Below, piece by piece: positions 1 to 9,137 of a stretch of DNA of 64,000 bases. How positions within the stretch are numbered: the stretch's first letter is position 1; each line of letters starts with the position of its first letter. The position numbers were made by a program, and so were the translations under genes. Source of the DNA: DAOPXV01 sp964551445 (GTDB lineage Bacteria; Muiribacteriota; UBA9980); assembly GCA_964551445.1 (NCBI GenBank), contig CAZKCG010000003.1, positions 124,001 through 188,000 of the forward strand, written 5' to 3'. Below the pieces are notes generated by a model. It saw only the letters and a list, made by a program, of their open reading frames with translations, did no database searches and was not told the origin of the DNA.

Positions 1-2
1 GC

Positions 3-425
3 GTTTTCATTTCACGCGGCGACAAATCGGGCACGCACAACCGCGAGATGTCTATATGGAAAAAAGCCGGCGCGGATAAAAAACCGGGTGAAAAATACAT
101 CGTGACCGGACAGGGTATGGCCGAAACCATAAAGATAGCCGACGAAAAAGAAGCCTACACGATGTGCGATTCGGCGACTTTCACCGTTATGCAGGAAAAA
201 ATAAAGAGCAAAAAACTCTTCGCGGACCCGGCAAATCTGACAAATGTATACAGCGTCATCACGGTAAATCCGGAAAAGGCAAAGGGAGCGAAATACGAAT
301 GCGCCAAAAAATTCTACGATTATATGTTCTCGAAGGAAACTGTTGAAATGGTCGAAAAATATGGTGTAGATAAATACAAAGCTCCGCTTTTCACGATCCT
401 TGACGAAGTCAAAGCCACGAAATAA
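3..425 (+). CDS. TupA-type tungstate ABC transporter substrate-binding protein, C-terminal part
   Basis: The reading frame is already open at the window edge, so this is only the last 140 residues of an extracytoplasmic solute-binding protein. The visible part begins VFISRGDKSGTH, which matches the oxyanion-binding segment of the tungstate/molybdate TupA family (FxSRGDxSGTH). It is followed by a tryptophan-containing helix and a GMAETIKIADEKEAYT stretch that also fits TupA. In that family the protein captures tungstate outside the cytoplasmic membrane and passes it to the TupB permease and TupC ATPase. The permease and ATPase would be expected outside the window, because a terminator follows directly downstream. 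Tungstate uptake would fit an anaerobe with tungsten or molybdenum enzymes, but that is inference. The internal ATG at 48 is not the start. Confidence 0.85.
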   Translation, partial: VFISRGDKSGTHNREMSIWKKAGADKKPGEKYIVTGQGMAETIKIADEKEAYTMCDSATFTVMQEKIKSKKLFADPANLTNVYSVITVNPEKAKGAKYECAKKFYDYMFSKETVEMVEKYGVDKYKAPLFTILDEVKATK

Positions 426-519
426 TAGAAACCGGATGATAGTAACAATATATAAAGACCGCATGACTATATTTTTAAATTAGAATAATAAGCGTTCATT
501 TATTATGTGTTTGCATTTA

Positions 520-556
520 AGACCTCTCCAGTCAACATTGGAGAGGTCTTTTATTT
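520..556 (+). terminator. Rho-independent terminator after the TupA-like gene
   Basis: A perfect 10-bp stem AGACCTCTCC / GGAGAGGTCT closes a 10-nt loop and is followed by a T-rich run (TTTTATTTG). It lies 95 bp after the stop of the binding-protein gene and just before the promoter of the next gene. Confidence 0.9.
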
Positions 557-567
557 GTAATTTTTAA

Positions 568-596
568 TTGACAAATGCCGAAATTAAATGTAGACT
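568..596 (+). promoter_or_regulatory. sigma-70-type promoter for the ankyrin/TPR gene
   Basis: TTGACA, a 17-bp spacer, then TAGACT. It sits between the upstream terminator and the ATG at 642, giving a predicted leader of about 40 nt. Confidence 0.7.
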
Positions 597-641
597 TTCT
601 GATAAGATCACTTAAGTATTCAATTTTTTATATAAATAGGT

Positions 642-1583
642 ATGGTAAGTATGAAGAAGATCTTTTTCGCAATTCTCCTGTCTCTTTTTATCGTTAATAC
701 GGCTCATTGCCGGACCGTTGAAACCGGCCCCGAAGAAATGAAAGGCATGGTCATGACGGAAGCTATGAAAGCCGCATATCACGGCGATTCGGCCCGTTTA
801 TTATCAATGCTTGAAAAAGGCGAAAACGTAAATAACGAATATTCAGGCGGAACGACACTGCTTATGCTTGCCGCTATGAGCCCGTCAGACAGCGCATCAA
901 CGGTCTCCTTATTATTAAATTATGGCGCCGCATACGATAAAACCGACGCGAACGGGACCAGCGCCCTCGCGATCGCTAAGAACCGCGGCAACAATGAAAG
1001 CGCGACGATCCTCGAATCATTTTACAGATCGGACTTTTTGAAACAGATGCTTCTGGCCGGCTACCTTATTTTTCTGCTCATATACCTTAGGATCGGAAAA
1101 AATTTAGAGAACTTCAAAATAATCATCGAAGAGATCAAAACGAACACATCAAAATTAAAACTTGCGGTATCGACAAAGATCAAAAGGTTCATAACCGCCA
1201 AAACATCACCGGTTCGCAATACTTCCTATAAAATAGAATTCGACTACACGCCGCAGATAATTTCAAATAACGGCGCCCGCACATTATTCGTCCAAAAATA
1301 TGAGGATGGCGAAAACTACATAAAAGAGGCCGCGAAAGCCAAGAAAACCTCCGCTTATTTCAACCTGCTTCACTTAAGCGAGAATTTCCTGAAAAAATAT
1401 CCGGAGAATGTGTCGGCTAACTTTGATCTGGCCGACATATACCTGAAAACGGACAGGATCGACAAAGCCTTCGAGGTCTATGACTCGCTCAGCAATTTTT
1501 ATCCGCATGAAACAAACTTTTTGACCGCTTATAAAGAAATGCTCGCCACGGAAGCGAAACAGTCCGGCAAAAGATCTCAATAA
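642..1583 (+). CDS. Membrane-anchored ankyrin-repeat protein with C-terminal TPR-like region
   Basis: The 313-residue product opens with a signal-like hydrophobic segment (residues 5-22). About two and a half ankyrin repeats follow (roughly 38-125; typical GGTTLLMLAA and GTSALAIAKNRG patterns), then a transmembrane helix (about 135-151), a lysine-rich linker and a helical region at 235-300 that resembles a TPR pair (NFDLADIYLKTDRIDKAFEVY). The ankyrin part should therefore lie outside the cytoplasm and the TPR part inside, if the first segment is cleaved. The family gives binding roles, not a reaction, and no specific function can be named. The gene stands alone between terminators. A second ATG at 651 gives a more standard signal peptide; neither start has a strong ribosome binding site. 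A second ankyrin gene lies near the other end of the window. Confidence 0.75.
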   Translation: MVSMKKIFFAILLSLFIVNTAHCRTVETGPEEMKGMVMTEAMKAAYHGDSARLLSMLEKGENVNNEYSGGTTLLMLAAMSPSDSASTVSLLLNYGAAYDKTDANGTSALAIAKNRGNNESATILESFYRSDFLKQMLLAGYLIFLLIYLRIGKNLENFKIIIEEIKTNTSKLKLAVSTKIKRFITAKTSPVRNTSYKIEFDYTPQIISNNGARTLFVQKYEDGENYIKEAAKAKKTSAYFNLLHLSENFLKKYPENVSANFDLADIYLKTDRIDKAFEVYDSLSNFYPHETNFLTAYKEMLATEAKQSGKRSQ

Positions 1584-1616
1584 TTAATAAACGAACCGCC
1601 GCTTAAATAAATATAA

Positions 1617-1655
1617 ATAAAAAAGCCTCTCGAATAAACCGGGAGGCTTTTTTTA
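1617..1655. terminator. Bidirectional terminator between convergent genes
   Basis: The 12-bp stem AAAAGCCTCTCG / CGGGAGGCTTTT has one G-U pair, with an A-run on the left and a T-run on the right. It can serve both the ankyrin gene (+) and the ferredoxin gene (-). Confidence 0.9.
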
Positions 1656-1706
1656 CGCAACGATCTTCGTTCAGGCTCCGTGGATCTAAAGTCCGGCGTA
1701 ACAAAA

Positions 1707-1895
1707 CTATTCGTATTTTATGGCTTCGACGGGGCATCCCATCGCCGCCTGTTTGATGCAGGCCTCGCTTTTTACGAAGTCGGCGGTCTGTAAAATCGTC
1801 GATTTAGGCCCTACCACCTTGAAAACATCAGGGCACGTCTGTTCGCAAGCCATGCAGGCTATGCAGTCGTCGGTGATATAAACTTTTTTTACCAT
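1707..1895 (-). CDS. Small single-cluster [4Fe-4S] ferredoxin
   Basis: A 62-residue electron carrier. Cys11, Cys14 and Cys17 in CIACMAC, plus Cys54 in GCPVEAI, form the usual set of four ligands for one [4Fe-4S] cluster. The remaining pair, Cys21 and Cys46, is at the positions that form a disulfide in Desulfovibrio gigas ferredoxin II-type proteins. The start was placed at the ATG at 1895 because a strong GGAGG lies 5 nt upstream; an upstream in-frame ATG at 1916 has no such site. The gene lies downstream of, and on the same strand as, a radical SAM gene, and has its own promoter in the gap. A role as electron donor to that enzyme is plausible but inferred. Confidence 0.92.
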   Translation of the reverse strand: MVKKVYITDDCIACMACEQTCPDVFKVVGPKSTILQTADFVKSEACIKQAAMGCPVEAIKYE

Positions 1896-1932
1896 TACTT
1901 CCTCCATTAATTTCAATGATGAATTGATTTTT

Positions 1933-1960
1933 ATTCTATTTTGAATTTTTTTTAATTCAA
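1933..1960 (-). promoter_or_regulatory. Promoter for the ferredoxin gene, overlapping an AT-rich palindrome
   Basis: On the minus strand TTGAAT, 16 bp, TAGAAT. The -35 region is one arm of an AT-rich inverted repeat (TTTTGAATT ... AATTCAAAA), which could be an operator or a weak hairpin. Confidence 0.55.
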
Positions 1961-1991
1961 AAAGGCCTGGCGAGCGGCATCACGAACTTCT

Positions 1992-4061
1992 CTATAGAAC
2001 CATTCCGGCCGTTCTCAGATCTTCAATTCCTGATCCTATCTCATCGGCCGCGTCCTTTATAACATCATCCGCCATGGCTTCAAACGGCGTTTCGGCATCC
2101 TCGTTTTTCGCGTATCTGTTCTTATCGGCGAACGCCAGAAGATCAAGCGCCGCCATAATATTTTTCTCGAACAGAAAAATCTTTTCAGCCCCGAAGGTCC
2201 CGTCCGGATTCACAAAATGCTTCAACATAAGCGCACATTCTTTTTTTTCAGGCGTCCGCGACGCGCCGGAAACATCGTATGAGAACCTGTGAAAAGAATA
2301 TTCTTTTGAAAGCTTTATCTTTCTTTTTCCCGCTTCGAACAGCTCATTGATTTTCGCGAAAACTCCGGCGTTCTTCTTCTGATACGGTTTTTTTGCATCG
2401 AGAAATTCCGGCATGGAAAATCTTTTTTTCTCGCCTTCTATGAAATCCAGCCTCAAAAGATCCGATAAAATATCGTAATGAGATCCGTTTCCGGGCTTTA
2501 TCGCCGTTTCAGCGAATTCCCGGATATATTGAAAAAGATTCGAGCGCGATACCGCGGTCTCGGCGATGTTATTTTTCTCGAAATGATCTATTATCGAAAA
2601 GAAAAGGCCCGAAGGACTTTTACCGATATCAAAAAGAAATTTAAGCGTCTTTTTGATATGGCCGTGGTTATATAAAAGATCGAGATAGCGGCCCAATTTT
2701 TGAAGCCTGAATATATCGGCGGCGCTCATTTGCGGCGTCCTTATAACGGCGTATGGCGGATAACTTTCATAAACCATCCCGAGTTTTTCCGCGTCCCTTC
2801 TAAGCCGCGTTCCGCGAAGCATTTTAAGCTGCCAGAACTGGACGCTGTCGGGCGCTTTCATTAAAAGCGCGTCGAAGGATCGAATGCATGAATCGATGGT
2901 ATCCGCCGGAAGCCCGAACATGAGATCGGCGTGGACCTCTACCCGCGTCTCGTTTATGAGGATATCGAGAATTTCAGACGGCGTGTATTTTTTTACGAGC
3001 CCGGCATTTGAATTATTATCGCCGCCGCTTTTTATATCCGCCGCCATATCGCCGCGGCCTACGGAATCGAGAGAACCGGCGTCGAAGGACTGAATTCCTA
3101 TTTCAAACTGAAAACATTTTTTCTTCATTGATCTTAAAAGATCAAGCATTTCAGGCGTGAATCTATAAGGGCTCATCTCGAACTGAAACATCATATTTTC
3201 GCTGTCTTTTGCCGCGATGTGCTTGAAAATCTCAAGCGCCCTTTCGGGATCTTCGTTAAAGGTCCTGTCTATGACGCGCACCTTTTCAATTTTAAGAGTA
3301 TCGGTTATCTTATCGATGTCCGAAAGAACGCGTTCCATTGAAAAATGCCGGACCGCCGGCTTTCCAGCCGGCTTCAGCGAACTTAAGCAATAATAACAAT
3401 GATTCGGGCAGCCCCTTGCCGTCTCGAGATAAACATACGAGCGCTGAGTGCGAAGTTTCATATAGGCGTCATAAATAGAGGGAAGTTTATCCGGCTCGTC
3501 GAATACGGCCGGTTCCGAAGAGTAAAAAAAGTCGCCGGGGCCGTTCAATTCCGATATGGCGATACCCGGGATCGCGCAAAATTCTTCTTTATTTATATAG
3601 TTATGCGCCATACCATTTTTAAAATAATTTATTTTTAATTCCAGGAACCGCGCGAACGCCCATTCGCCTTCGCCGCAGAGGGCTATATCGGATCCGATCA
3701 TGGCTTCGAATTCGCCCGTACAGGCCGAGATCACTTCAGGCCCGCCGACTAAAACTATGGCTCGCGGAAAAGCCTTTTTTATGAACGATATTATCCGCGC
3801 CGTTATCTCACGGTTCCATATATATACCGAGAAACAATAAAGATGGATCTCTTCGCGGCAGAGATTTCGCGCTATAAATTCAAAGCTGTCGGTGAGGTTG
3901 AATTCGAAAATTTTAAGATCGTAACTTTCTTTGATATCCGGCTTTTCCGACATGTATTTTTCGAGGTACGCCGAAAGATAATCGACGGCTATCGAACTCT
4001 GGCTGTATCTGGTATTTATGGCGCAAAGCGCTATATTATATCTGGTTTCCGCGTTTTTCAT
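1992..4061 (-). CDS. B12-binding-type radical SAM protein with DUF4080 C-terminus
   Basis: A 689-residue protein with an N-terminal Rossmann-like cobalamin-binding-type domain (about 8-150; VLVGGPEV at 103-110). The radical SAM core follows, with the cluster motif C218-x3-C222-x2-C225 in ARGCPNHCYYC. A C-terminal region matches the DUF4080 family layout. Radical SAM enzymes reductively cleave S-adenosylmethionine; B12-type members often transfer methyl groups or rearrange carbon skeletons, but the substrate here is unknown. The usual DxHxxG cobalamin-ligating motif is not evident, as is common in this class. The gene starts 24 bp after the stop of the hybrid kinase, so the two are probably co-transcribed, and a ferredoxin that could supply electrons lies downstream. 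Confidence 0.85.
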   Translation of the reverse strand: MKNAETRYNIALCAINTRYSQSSIAVDYLSAYLEKYMSEKPDIKESYDLKIFEFNLTDSFEFIARNLCREEIHLYCFSVYIWNREITARIISFIKKAFPRAIVLVGGPEVISACTGEFEAMIGSDIALCGEGEWAFARFLELKINYFKNGMAHNYINKEEFCAIPGIAISELNGPGDFFYSSEPAVFDEPDKLPSIYDAYMKLRTQRSYVYLETARGCPNHCYYCLSSLKPAGKPAVRHFSMERVLSDIDKITDTLKIEKVRVIDRTFNEDPERALEIFKHIAAKDSENMMFQFEMSPYRFTPEMLDLLRSMKKKCFQFEIGIQSFDAGSLDSVGRGDMAADIKSGGDNNSNAGLVKKYTPSEILDILINETRVEVHADLMFGLPADTIDSCIRSFDALLMKAPDSVQFWQLKMLRGTRLRRDAEKLGMVYESYPPYAVIRTPQMSAADIFRLQKLGRYLDLLYNHGHIKKTLKFLFDIGKSPSGLFFSIIDHFEKNNIAETAVSRSNLFQYIREFAETAIKPGNGSHYDILSDLLRLDFIEGEKKRFSMPEFLDAKKPYQKKNAGVFAKINELFEAGKRKIKLSKEYSFHRFSYDVSGASRTPEKKECALMLKHFVNPDGTFGAEKIFLFEKNIMAALDLLAFADKNRYAKNEDAETPFEAMADDVIKDAADEIGSGIEDLRTAGMVL

Positions 4062-4085
4062 AAAATGCAGGCAATACCTTTCATA

Positions 4086-6578
4086 TCAGCGTTCCGTCCG
4101 CGCCGCGAAATATTTTTCGAGCATATTTTTCAGCACTTCATATTCGATAGGCTTTGACATAAAATCGTCCATTCCATTCTGGATGCATTTTTCTTTTTCG
4201 CCTTTGAACGCGCTGGCGGTTAACGCTATTATAGGAACGCGGCCGCCCTTTATTTTTTCAATGCGGCGTATCTTTCCGGACGCCTCATAACCGTCCATCA
4301 CGGGCATCTGAACGTCCATAAAGATGAGGTCGGGCTTTTCCTTTTTAAATTTTTCGACGGCTTCGCGGCCGTTCACCGCTTTTATTATAGTAAAATCAGG
4401 GACCATTATGCCAAGAAATGATCCGAACAGTTTCATATTCATGATGTCGTCTTCCACTATCATTATCACGGCTTTGAGCTTTATATCTGTTAATATAGCT
4501 TTTCGCGAGACCGGCCCTTCGAATTTTTCCGGCGCGGCATCGATCGTTCCAGCGGCATCATCGGAACTACCTGATAATTTTTGTTCCTTGGCAGAAAAAG
4601 GTTTGCCTCGTTCAAATTCTTTGGTCAGCGAAAAATAAAATCTGCTGCCGGCTCCCGGCTCGCTTTCAAGCTCGATAAAACTTCCCATCCTGTTTAAAAG
4701 CATGTTCGAAATTACAAGGCCGAGCCCGGTTCCTCCGAATTTACGGGTAGTGGAAGTATCCGCCTGTGTAAAAGCCTTGAATAATTTACTCCGCTGCTCT
4801 TTCGTGAGGCCTATTCCGGTGTCGCGCACGGAAAAAGTGAAGGTCCCCATGCCTTTTTTCCTGCATGGTTTAAAATCAACGAAAAGTTCGACCTCGCCCT
4901 TGTCGGTGAATTTCACTGAATTTCCGATCAGATTCACCAGCACCTGTTTCAATCTTGTGGGATCCGCCACTATAAACCTTGGCAATTCAGGACTTATTTT
5001 CAAAATCAGTTTGACGCTCTTTTTGTGCGCGTCGTATTTTAAGATATTAACGGACTGTTCGATAATTTGTATTATATCGCTTTTAATTTCCTCGAGCTCT
5101 AATTTACCCGCCTCTATCTTTGAAAAGTCGAGTATATCATTAATTATTCTGAGCAAAGAATTCGCCGAATTGTTTGCATTTTGAAGATACTGTACCTGAA
5201 GCGGATCAAGTTTCGTGCCAAGAAGCAGGCCAGTGAACCCGATCACAGAGTTGAGAGGAGTTCTTATCTCGTGGCTCATATTGGCGAGAAATTGCGACTT
5301 CGCGCTATTCGCGTCTTCGGCGGTTTCCTTTGCTTTTAAAAGCGCCTCTTCCGTGCGCTTTCGGTTCACGAATATCGCTATCGAATCGGCGATAATATTA
5401 ATAAGGTTTTGTTCTTCAGGTATCAAAAAAGGAAGTTCTTCGGTATAATAAACGCTTAACTTGCCTATCTTTACGCCCTCCATGCCGATATCGGCCCTAA
5501 GAGCGGACTTTAGTTCAGCGGCTTTTTTACGGCGGGTGAATTTTTTTCCATCAAGCTCGATAACCGGATATGTGCTTTCCGGAAACTGCATCGCCGGGAT
5601 CAATTGTTCGACGACGCACCGGCAGAACTCATTAACCGAAATATCGGTCAGCATCTTCGAGCGGACGGCTGAAATGCATTTTAGTTCCTTGATACGCTCC
5701 CCAAGGGCCATTTCGGCATTTCTGCGCTCCAGTTCGCCGGCCGCGCGCACGGCAACCAGTTTTAAAACAGTTTCAGCCATATTGTGTTTTGGAAGCGGTT
5801 TTAATCCTATGCAGGCTATAAGGCCTATCGGATGCCCGTCGCAACTCCAGAGCGTGGTCCCGACGTAGCTTTCGGCTTTCATTTCCTGTAACACGGCGTC
5901 GCGCGGAAACATACCTCGAACATTCTCGGAAAAGCAGCAGATAGTATTTCCAACGACGTCGCCGCAGGGCGTATCTTTCAGAGTATATTCAACGTCATCT
6001 TCAAACTTTCCGTTATAATATACCGCAAGTGTCTTCGCCTTTAAATTGCCGCCCAGCAGCCGGTCGATGCATATATATTCTAAACCGAGGCTTTCCGACA
6101 GATAACGCGCAAGCGACCTGAAAAAATCCTCTTTCGAACTGGTATAACCGCAATCCGCTAAGAAAAGATAAGTGCTTTCTATACATTTGCGTTCGGTGAT
6201 ATCGCGTGTGACGCTTAATATATGTTTGACGCCGCGGATCGTTATGATCTTAGCGGAAAGCGATCCGACAAGGATATTTCCGTCTTTTTTGCGGAACCTG
6301 TATTCGATATTATCGCAAAAACCTTTCTGTTTAAGGGCGTCAACAACTTTACTCCGCTCAAGATAATCAACCCATATATTTAATTCCAGGGCGGTCTTAT
6401 AGATAACCTCTTTCCTTTCAAAACCGGTCAGATCGCAAAAACTGTCATTTGTATAAAGCATCCGGCCGTCTTCGAGTCCCGATATTATGACGGCGTCAGG
6501 GATCAAGTTGAATATTAATTCAAAATCATTCTCGCTCTTAAAATCCGTTCCGTTTATATGATTAAGATCAGTTCTCAT
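4086..6578 (-). CDS. Hybrid sensor histidine kinase/response regulator (PAS-GAF-GAF-HisKA-HATPase-REC)
   Basis: An 830-residue signalling protein without obvious membrane helices, so it probably senses cytoplasmic cues. A PAS domain (about 19-128) is followed by two GAF-like regions (138-283 and 303-408), then a dimerisation/phospho-acceptor domain with the H-box MSHEIRTPLN (His436). Next come an ATPase domain with N-box (NLIGNSVKF) and G-boxes (DTGIGL, GGTGLGL), and a C-terminal receiver with the acidic pair in VEDD and phospho-acceptor Asp755 in FMDVQMPVMDGYEA. The start at 6578 was chosen because GGAG lies 6 nt upstream; the longer frame to 6659 has no such site. With no DNA-binding output in the protein, a separate Hpt or regulator is expected elsewhere. 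It heads an apparent operon with the radical SAM gene. Confidence 0.93.
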   Translation of the reverse strand: MRTDLNHINGTDFKSENDFELIFNLIPDAVIISGLEDGRMLYTNDSFCDLTGFERKEVIYKTALELNIWVDYLERSKVVDALKQKGFCDNIEYRFRKKDGNILVGSLSAKIITIRGVKHILSVTRDITERKCIESTYLFLADCGYTSSKEDFFRSLARYLSESLGLEYICIDRLLGGNLKAKTLAVYYNGKFEDDVEYTLKDTPCGDVVGNTICCFSENVRGMFPRDAVLQEMKAESYVGTTLWSCDGHPIGLIACIGLKPLPKHNMAETVLKLVAVRAAGELERRNAEMALGERIKELKCISAVRSKMLTDISVNEFCRCVVEQLIPAMQFPESTYPVIELDGKKFTRRKKAAELKSALRADIGMEGVKIGKLSVYYTEELPFLIPEEQNLINIIADSIAIFVNRKRTEEALLKAKETAEDANSAKSQFLANMSHEIRTPLNSVIGFTGLLLGTKLDPLQVQYLQNANNSANSLLRIINDILDFSKIEAGKLELEEIKSDIIQIIEQSVNILKYDAHKKSVKLILKISPELPRFIVADPTRLKQVLVNLIGNSVKFTDKGEVELFVDFKPCRKKGMGTFTFSVRDTGIGLTKEQRSKLFKAFTQADTSTTRKFGGTGLGLVISNMLLNRMGSFIELESEPGAGSRFYFSLTKEFERGKPFSAKEQKLSGSSDDAAGTIDAAPEKFEGPVSRKAILTDIKLKAVIMIVEDDIMNMKLFGSFLGIMVPDFTIIKAVNGREAVEKFKKEKPDLIFMDVQMPVMDGYEASGKIRRIEKIKGGRVPIIALTASAFKGEKEKCIQNGMDDFMSKPIEYEVLKNMLEKYFAARTER

Positions 6579-6959
6579 TTTTTTCTCCGCACAATTAAGT
6601 GTTTTACGCGTATTAAACCGGTCTAAAACCTTGAACCAGACGGTTTTTCTTGATCTCAAAGGAACCTGGCGGGCATGAAACCTTGCAATATATCCGCCCG
6701 CTGCATTAACGACTCAAGGGGAACTCAAACATTCTTCAGCCCTGCCCACGCTATAATAATACATTTTTAATCATTGAAAGTCAACCCGATTTTTCGGCGT
6801 TTAAAGCTCAGCTGAACCAGATTAAATCAGTCATCAATATCCCTCTATATACAAGCTGTTTCAGATAAAAAATTTTGAAAAATATTTGTTAAAAACTTTT
6901 TCTATGCTACAATTCAAAATGACGAACAAATGTAAATATATAAAGCGGGGTGCTTAAAA
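6579..6959. other. Intergenic region between divergent genes
   Basis: About 380 bp with no plausible gene. The right end holds the promoter for the PA14-like gene. The left half should carry the promoter of the hybrid kinase, but no convincing -35/-10 pair was found there. Confidence 0.6.
6886..6913 (+). promoter_or_regulatory. Promoter with extended -10 for the two-domain PA14-like gene
   Basis: TTGTTA, 16 bp, TACAAT, with TG one base before the -10 (TGCTACAAT). Almost the same TATGYTACAAT string precedes the next PA14-like gene and the TonB-dependent receptor gene. Confidence 0.6.
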
Positions 6960-8396
6960 ATGAATAATAATTTATTTAAAAAAAGGTTAATAGCTATTTC
7001 CGTTTTTCTTTTAACGCTTTCCTGTTTTATGCACGGCGTATCGATAGCGGCCGATAAACTGAAGTACGGCAGCGAACTGTTGAGGGTTCCGGATCTGCCT
7101 TCACGGCCCCATCATACCGGAAATAATGTTCCCGCAACTATAAATTCCAACCATAAACATACTCAGACTGAAACCAAAAATATTGATCAAAATAAACAAA
7201 GTCCCGAACAAAAAACGCAGAGCCCTGTTCAAGATAATAAAGTTATGACAGAGGCCGATCAATCCAATGAAGACCTAAAATATGATCTGACCTCCATTTT
7301 TCACGTCGAATTTCGCGAAGGCGAAAAGTGCTGGAGCGGGCCATTCCAATCCGAAAAATATGAGCTTCGTATACTTCATGAGTGGGAAAAGAACGGCCCG
7401 GCCGATCTTGGCTTTCTTTGCAGGATCGGCAACGACAAAAAGAACTGGGACAATTTTTCGATCCGCTGGGTCGGCAAATTTGAATTTGCGGCAGGAAAAC
7501 ATAAATTCTTTTTAAGCGCCGACGATTACGCATGTCTTCTTATAGACGGTAAAAAGGCCGCTGAAGTCATTTGGTCCGATATCGACGATGAATGGACCTC
7601 TTCTCAAGGAACGGCCCACCACGGAAAAATATTTGAAATAGATATGCCGGACGCGGGTTTTCATACGATAGAATACAGATATTCTCAACACATAGGTAAT
7701 GCCCGTGCCGTTCTTGAATGGAGCCCCAACCAGCAATACGGAAATGTTCCCGTTGATATAAATTCCAGCCTGAAACCCGCCGAACCTGAAACCAATATCA
7801 CTGATCAGAAAAGTAATGATCCGTCGACGGTCGATCCATCTGACGAAGACTTAAACTATTATTTACAATCTTTTATATGGGATTTGCGCGAAGGCGAAAA
7901 ATCCTGGAGCAGCGGGAAGTTAACTTCTCCCTATAATCATGAGCAATATATATCTCATGAATGGAAAATGTGTACAATGTCATCGGATGACTGGGGTTAC
8001 CCTGACAGTAAGATAGTTAAAAATGAACATCCGGATAAATTTTCGGTCCGCTGGGTCGGCAATTTTCCTTTAAGAACAGGAAAACACAAATTTTTTCTAA
8101 GCGCCAACGATTACGCATGTCTTCTTATAAACGGAAAAAAGGTCGCCGAGGTCAGTTCGTCCGATGTTGGCGATGAATGGCCGATTTTTTATTATTTTAC
8201 AGGAAAGACCGTGGCCCATCGTGGAAAGATATTCGAAATAAATGTATCTCGCACAGGCTTTTTCCAGTTAGAATACAGATATTCTTATTCCAAAGGCAAA
8301 GATAACCCCAGGACCGTTCTCGATTGGAGCCCGGATTGTCCAATTCGGATCACAAAAGAGTTTTGGGAAAACTGGATCAAAGCCTGCTCCAAATGA
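6960..8396 (+). CDS. Exported protein with two PA14-like domains
   Basis: A 478-residue protein with a signal peptide (about 1-31), a Gln/Asn/Lys-rich linker (45-100) and two related domains at roughly 112-257 and 303-460. Each carries PA14 hallmarks: FSIRWVG, FFLSADDYACLLIDGKK and a final ARAVLEWSP or RTVLDWSP strand. PA14 domains are beta-barrel carbohydrate- or ligand-binding modules on toxins, adhesins and glycosidases; no catalytic domain is attached here, so a binding or adhesive role is the best inference. The short downstream gene encodes a single copy of the same domain, which points to local duplication. Translation starts at an ATG preceded by a G-rich GCGGGGTG. It may be released rather than anchored: no lipobox and no C-terminal anchor were seen. 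Confidence 0.8.
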   Translation: MNNNLFKKRLIAISVFLLTLSCFMHGVSIAADKLKYGSELLRVPDLPSRPHHTGNNVPATINSNHKHTQTETKNIDQNKQSPEQKTQSPVQDNKVMTEADQSNEDLKYDLTSIFHVEFREGEKCWSGPFQSEKYELRILHEWEKNGPADLGFLCRIGNDKKNWDNFSIRWVGKFEFAAGKHKFFLSADDYACLLIDGKKAAEVIWSDIDDEWTSSQGTAHHGKIFEIDMPDAGFHTIEYRYSQHIGNARAVLEWSPNQQYGNVPVDINSSLKPAEPETNITDQKSNDPSTVDPSDEDLNYYLQSFIWDLREGEKSWSSGKLTSPYNHEQYISHEWKMCTMSSDDWGYPDSKIVKNEHPDKFSVRWVGNFPLRTGKHKFFLSANDYACLLINGKKVAEVSSSDVGDEWPIFYYFTGKTVAHRGKIFEINVSRTGFFQLEYRYSYSKGKDNPRTVLDWSPDCPIRITKEFWENWIKACSK

Positions 8397-8519
8397 AACA
8401 GGCATATAGACGGCTCGCCCGGCGGGTTTTATTTATATTGATCGAACCGTCAAAAGCCCGGTTATAAATATTCACAAAACAGTTGTATAATATATTTGTT
8501 CGCTCAAAAATATTTTATA

Positions 8520-8528
8520 TGTTACAAT
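8520..8528 (+). promoter_or_regulatory. Extended -10 promoter element just before the ATG (leaderless start)
   Basis: TGTTACAAT ends 6 bp before the ATG at 8535, so transcription should begin at or within a base or two of the start codon. No ribosome binding site is present. No good -35 hexamer was found at 17 bp. Confidence 0.45.
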
Positions 8529-8534
8529 ATGAGA

Positions 8535-9137
8535 ATGAATTATAATTTCAACTATCTGTTTAAAAAAACAATAATACCGGTGACGGTTCTCATATTGATA
8601 TCGGCTTATCTTAAACCCGCCGGATCCATAGCGGCTGACGTTCCGGTTTTTCGCGCCGAATACCGCGACGGCGTCAGGCGCTGGAGCGGACAATTCACAT
8701 GTGAAAAATACGAGGAACATATAATTCACCAGTGGGGCCACGGCGGCCCCGATGAAATAGGAATATGGAGCAAATGGTATGACGGATCGCCTAGCAAGGA
8801 TGATTTTTCGATCCGCTGGGAAGGCACTTTTAAATTTCCAGCCGGAAAATACGAGTTCTTTTTAAGCGGCGACGACCACGCGTGGCTTTTGATAGACGGA
8901 AAACAGGCCGCCGAAGTAAATTGGGACGATTATGCCGATAAATGGACGGCCTATGACGGTTCGGTCCACGACGGAAAGATATTTGAAATAAACATGACGC
9001 ACGGCGCTCATCATATAGAATACAGTTTTTATGAACAAATGGGCAACGCGCGCGCGGTGCTCGACTGGCGCCTCGTCAAAACTTCGGACGAGGTCGTTTT
9101 AAATAATTGTTCAAAACAAACAACGCTTTATTTTTAA
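8535..9137 (+). CDS. Exported single-domain PA14-like protein
   Basis: A 200-residue protein with a signal peptide (about 1-33) and one PA14-like domain (FSIRWEGTF, FFLSGDDHAWLLIDGKQ, ARAVLDWRL). It is clearly paralogous to each half of the preceding gene. The start at 8535 was preferred because MNYNFNYLFKK aligns with the MNNNLFKK start of the paralogue; frames to 8529 and to a TTG at 8496 are open, but they would begin inside or before the promoter element. A binding or adhesin-like role is inferred from the family. The last residues (about 180-200) lie outside the PA14 fold and are not recognisable. Confidence 0.78.
   Translation: MNYNFNYLFKKTIIPVTVLILISAYLKPAGSIAADVPVFRAEYRDGVRRWSGQFTCEKYEEHIIHQWGHGGPDEIGIWSKWYDGSPSKDDFSIRWEGTFKFPAGKYEFFLSGDDHAWLLIDGKQAAEVNWDDYADKWTAYDGSVHDGKIFEINMTHGAHHIEYSFYEQMGNARAVLDWRLVKTSDEVVLNNCSKQTTLYF

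Noticed and set aside
12..464. Minus-strand open frame opposite the TupA-like gene
   Set aside because: It lies entirely opposite the conserved TupA C-terminus and its translation has the Phe/Arg-rich look of antisense frames here.
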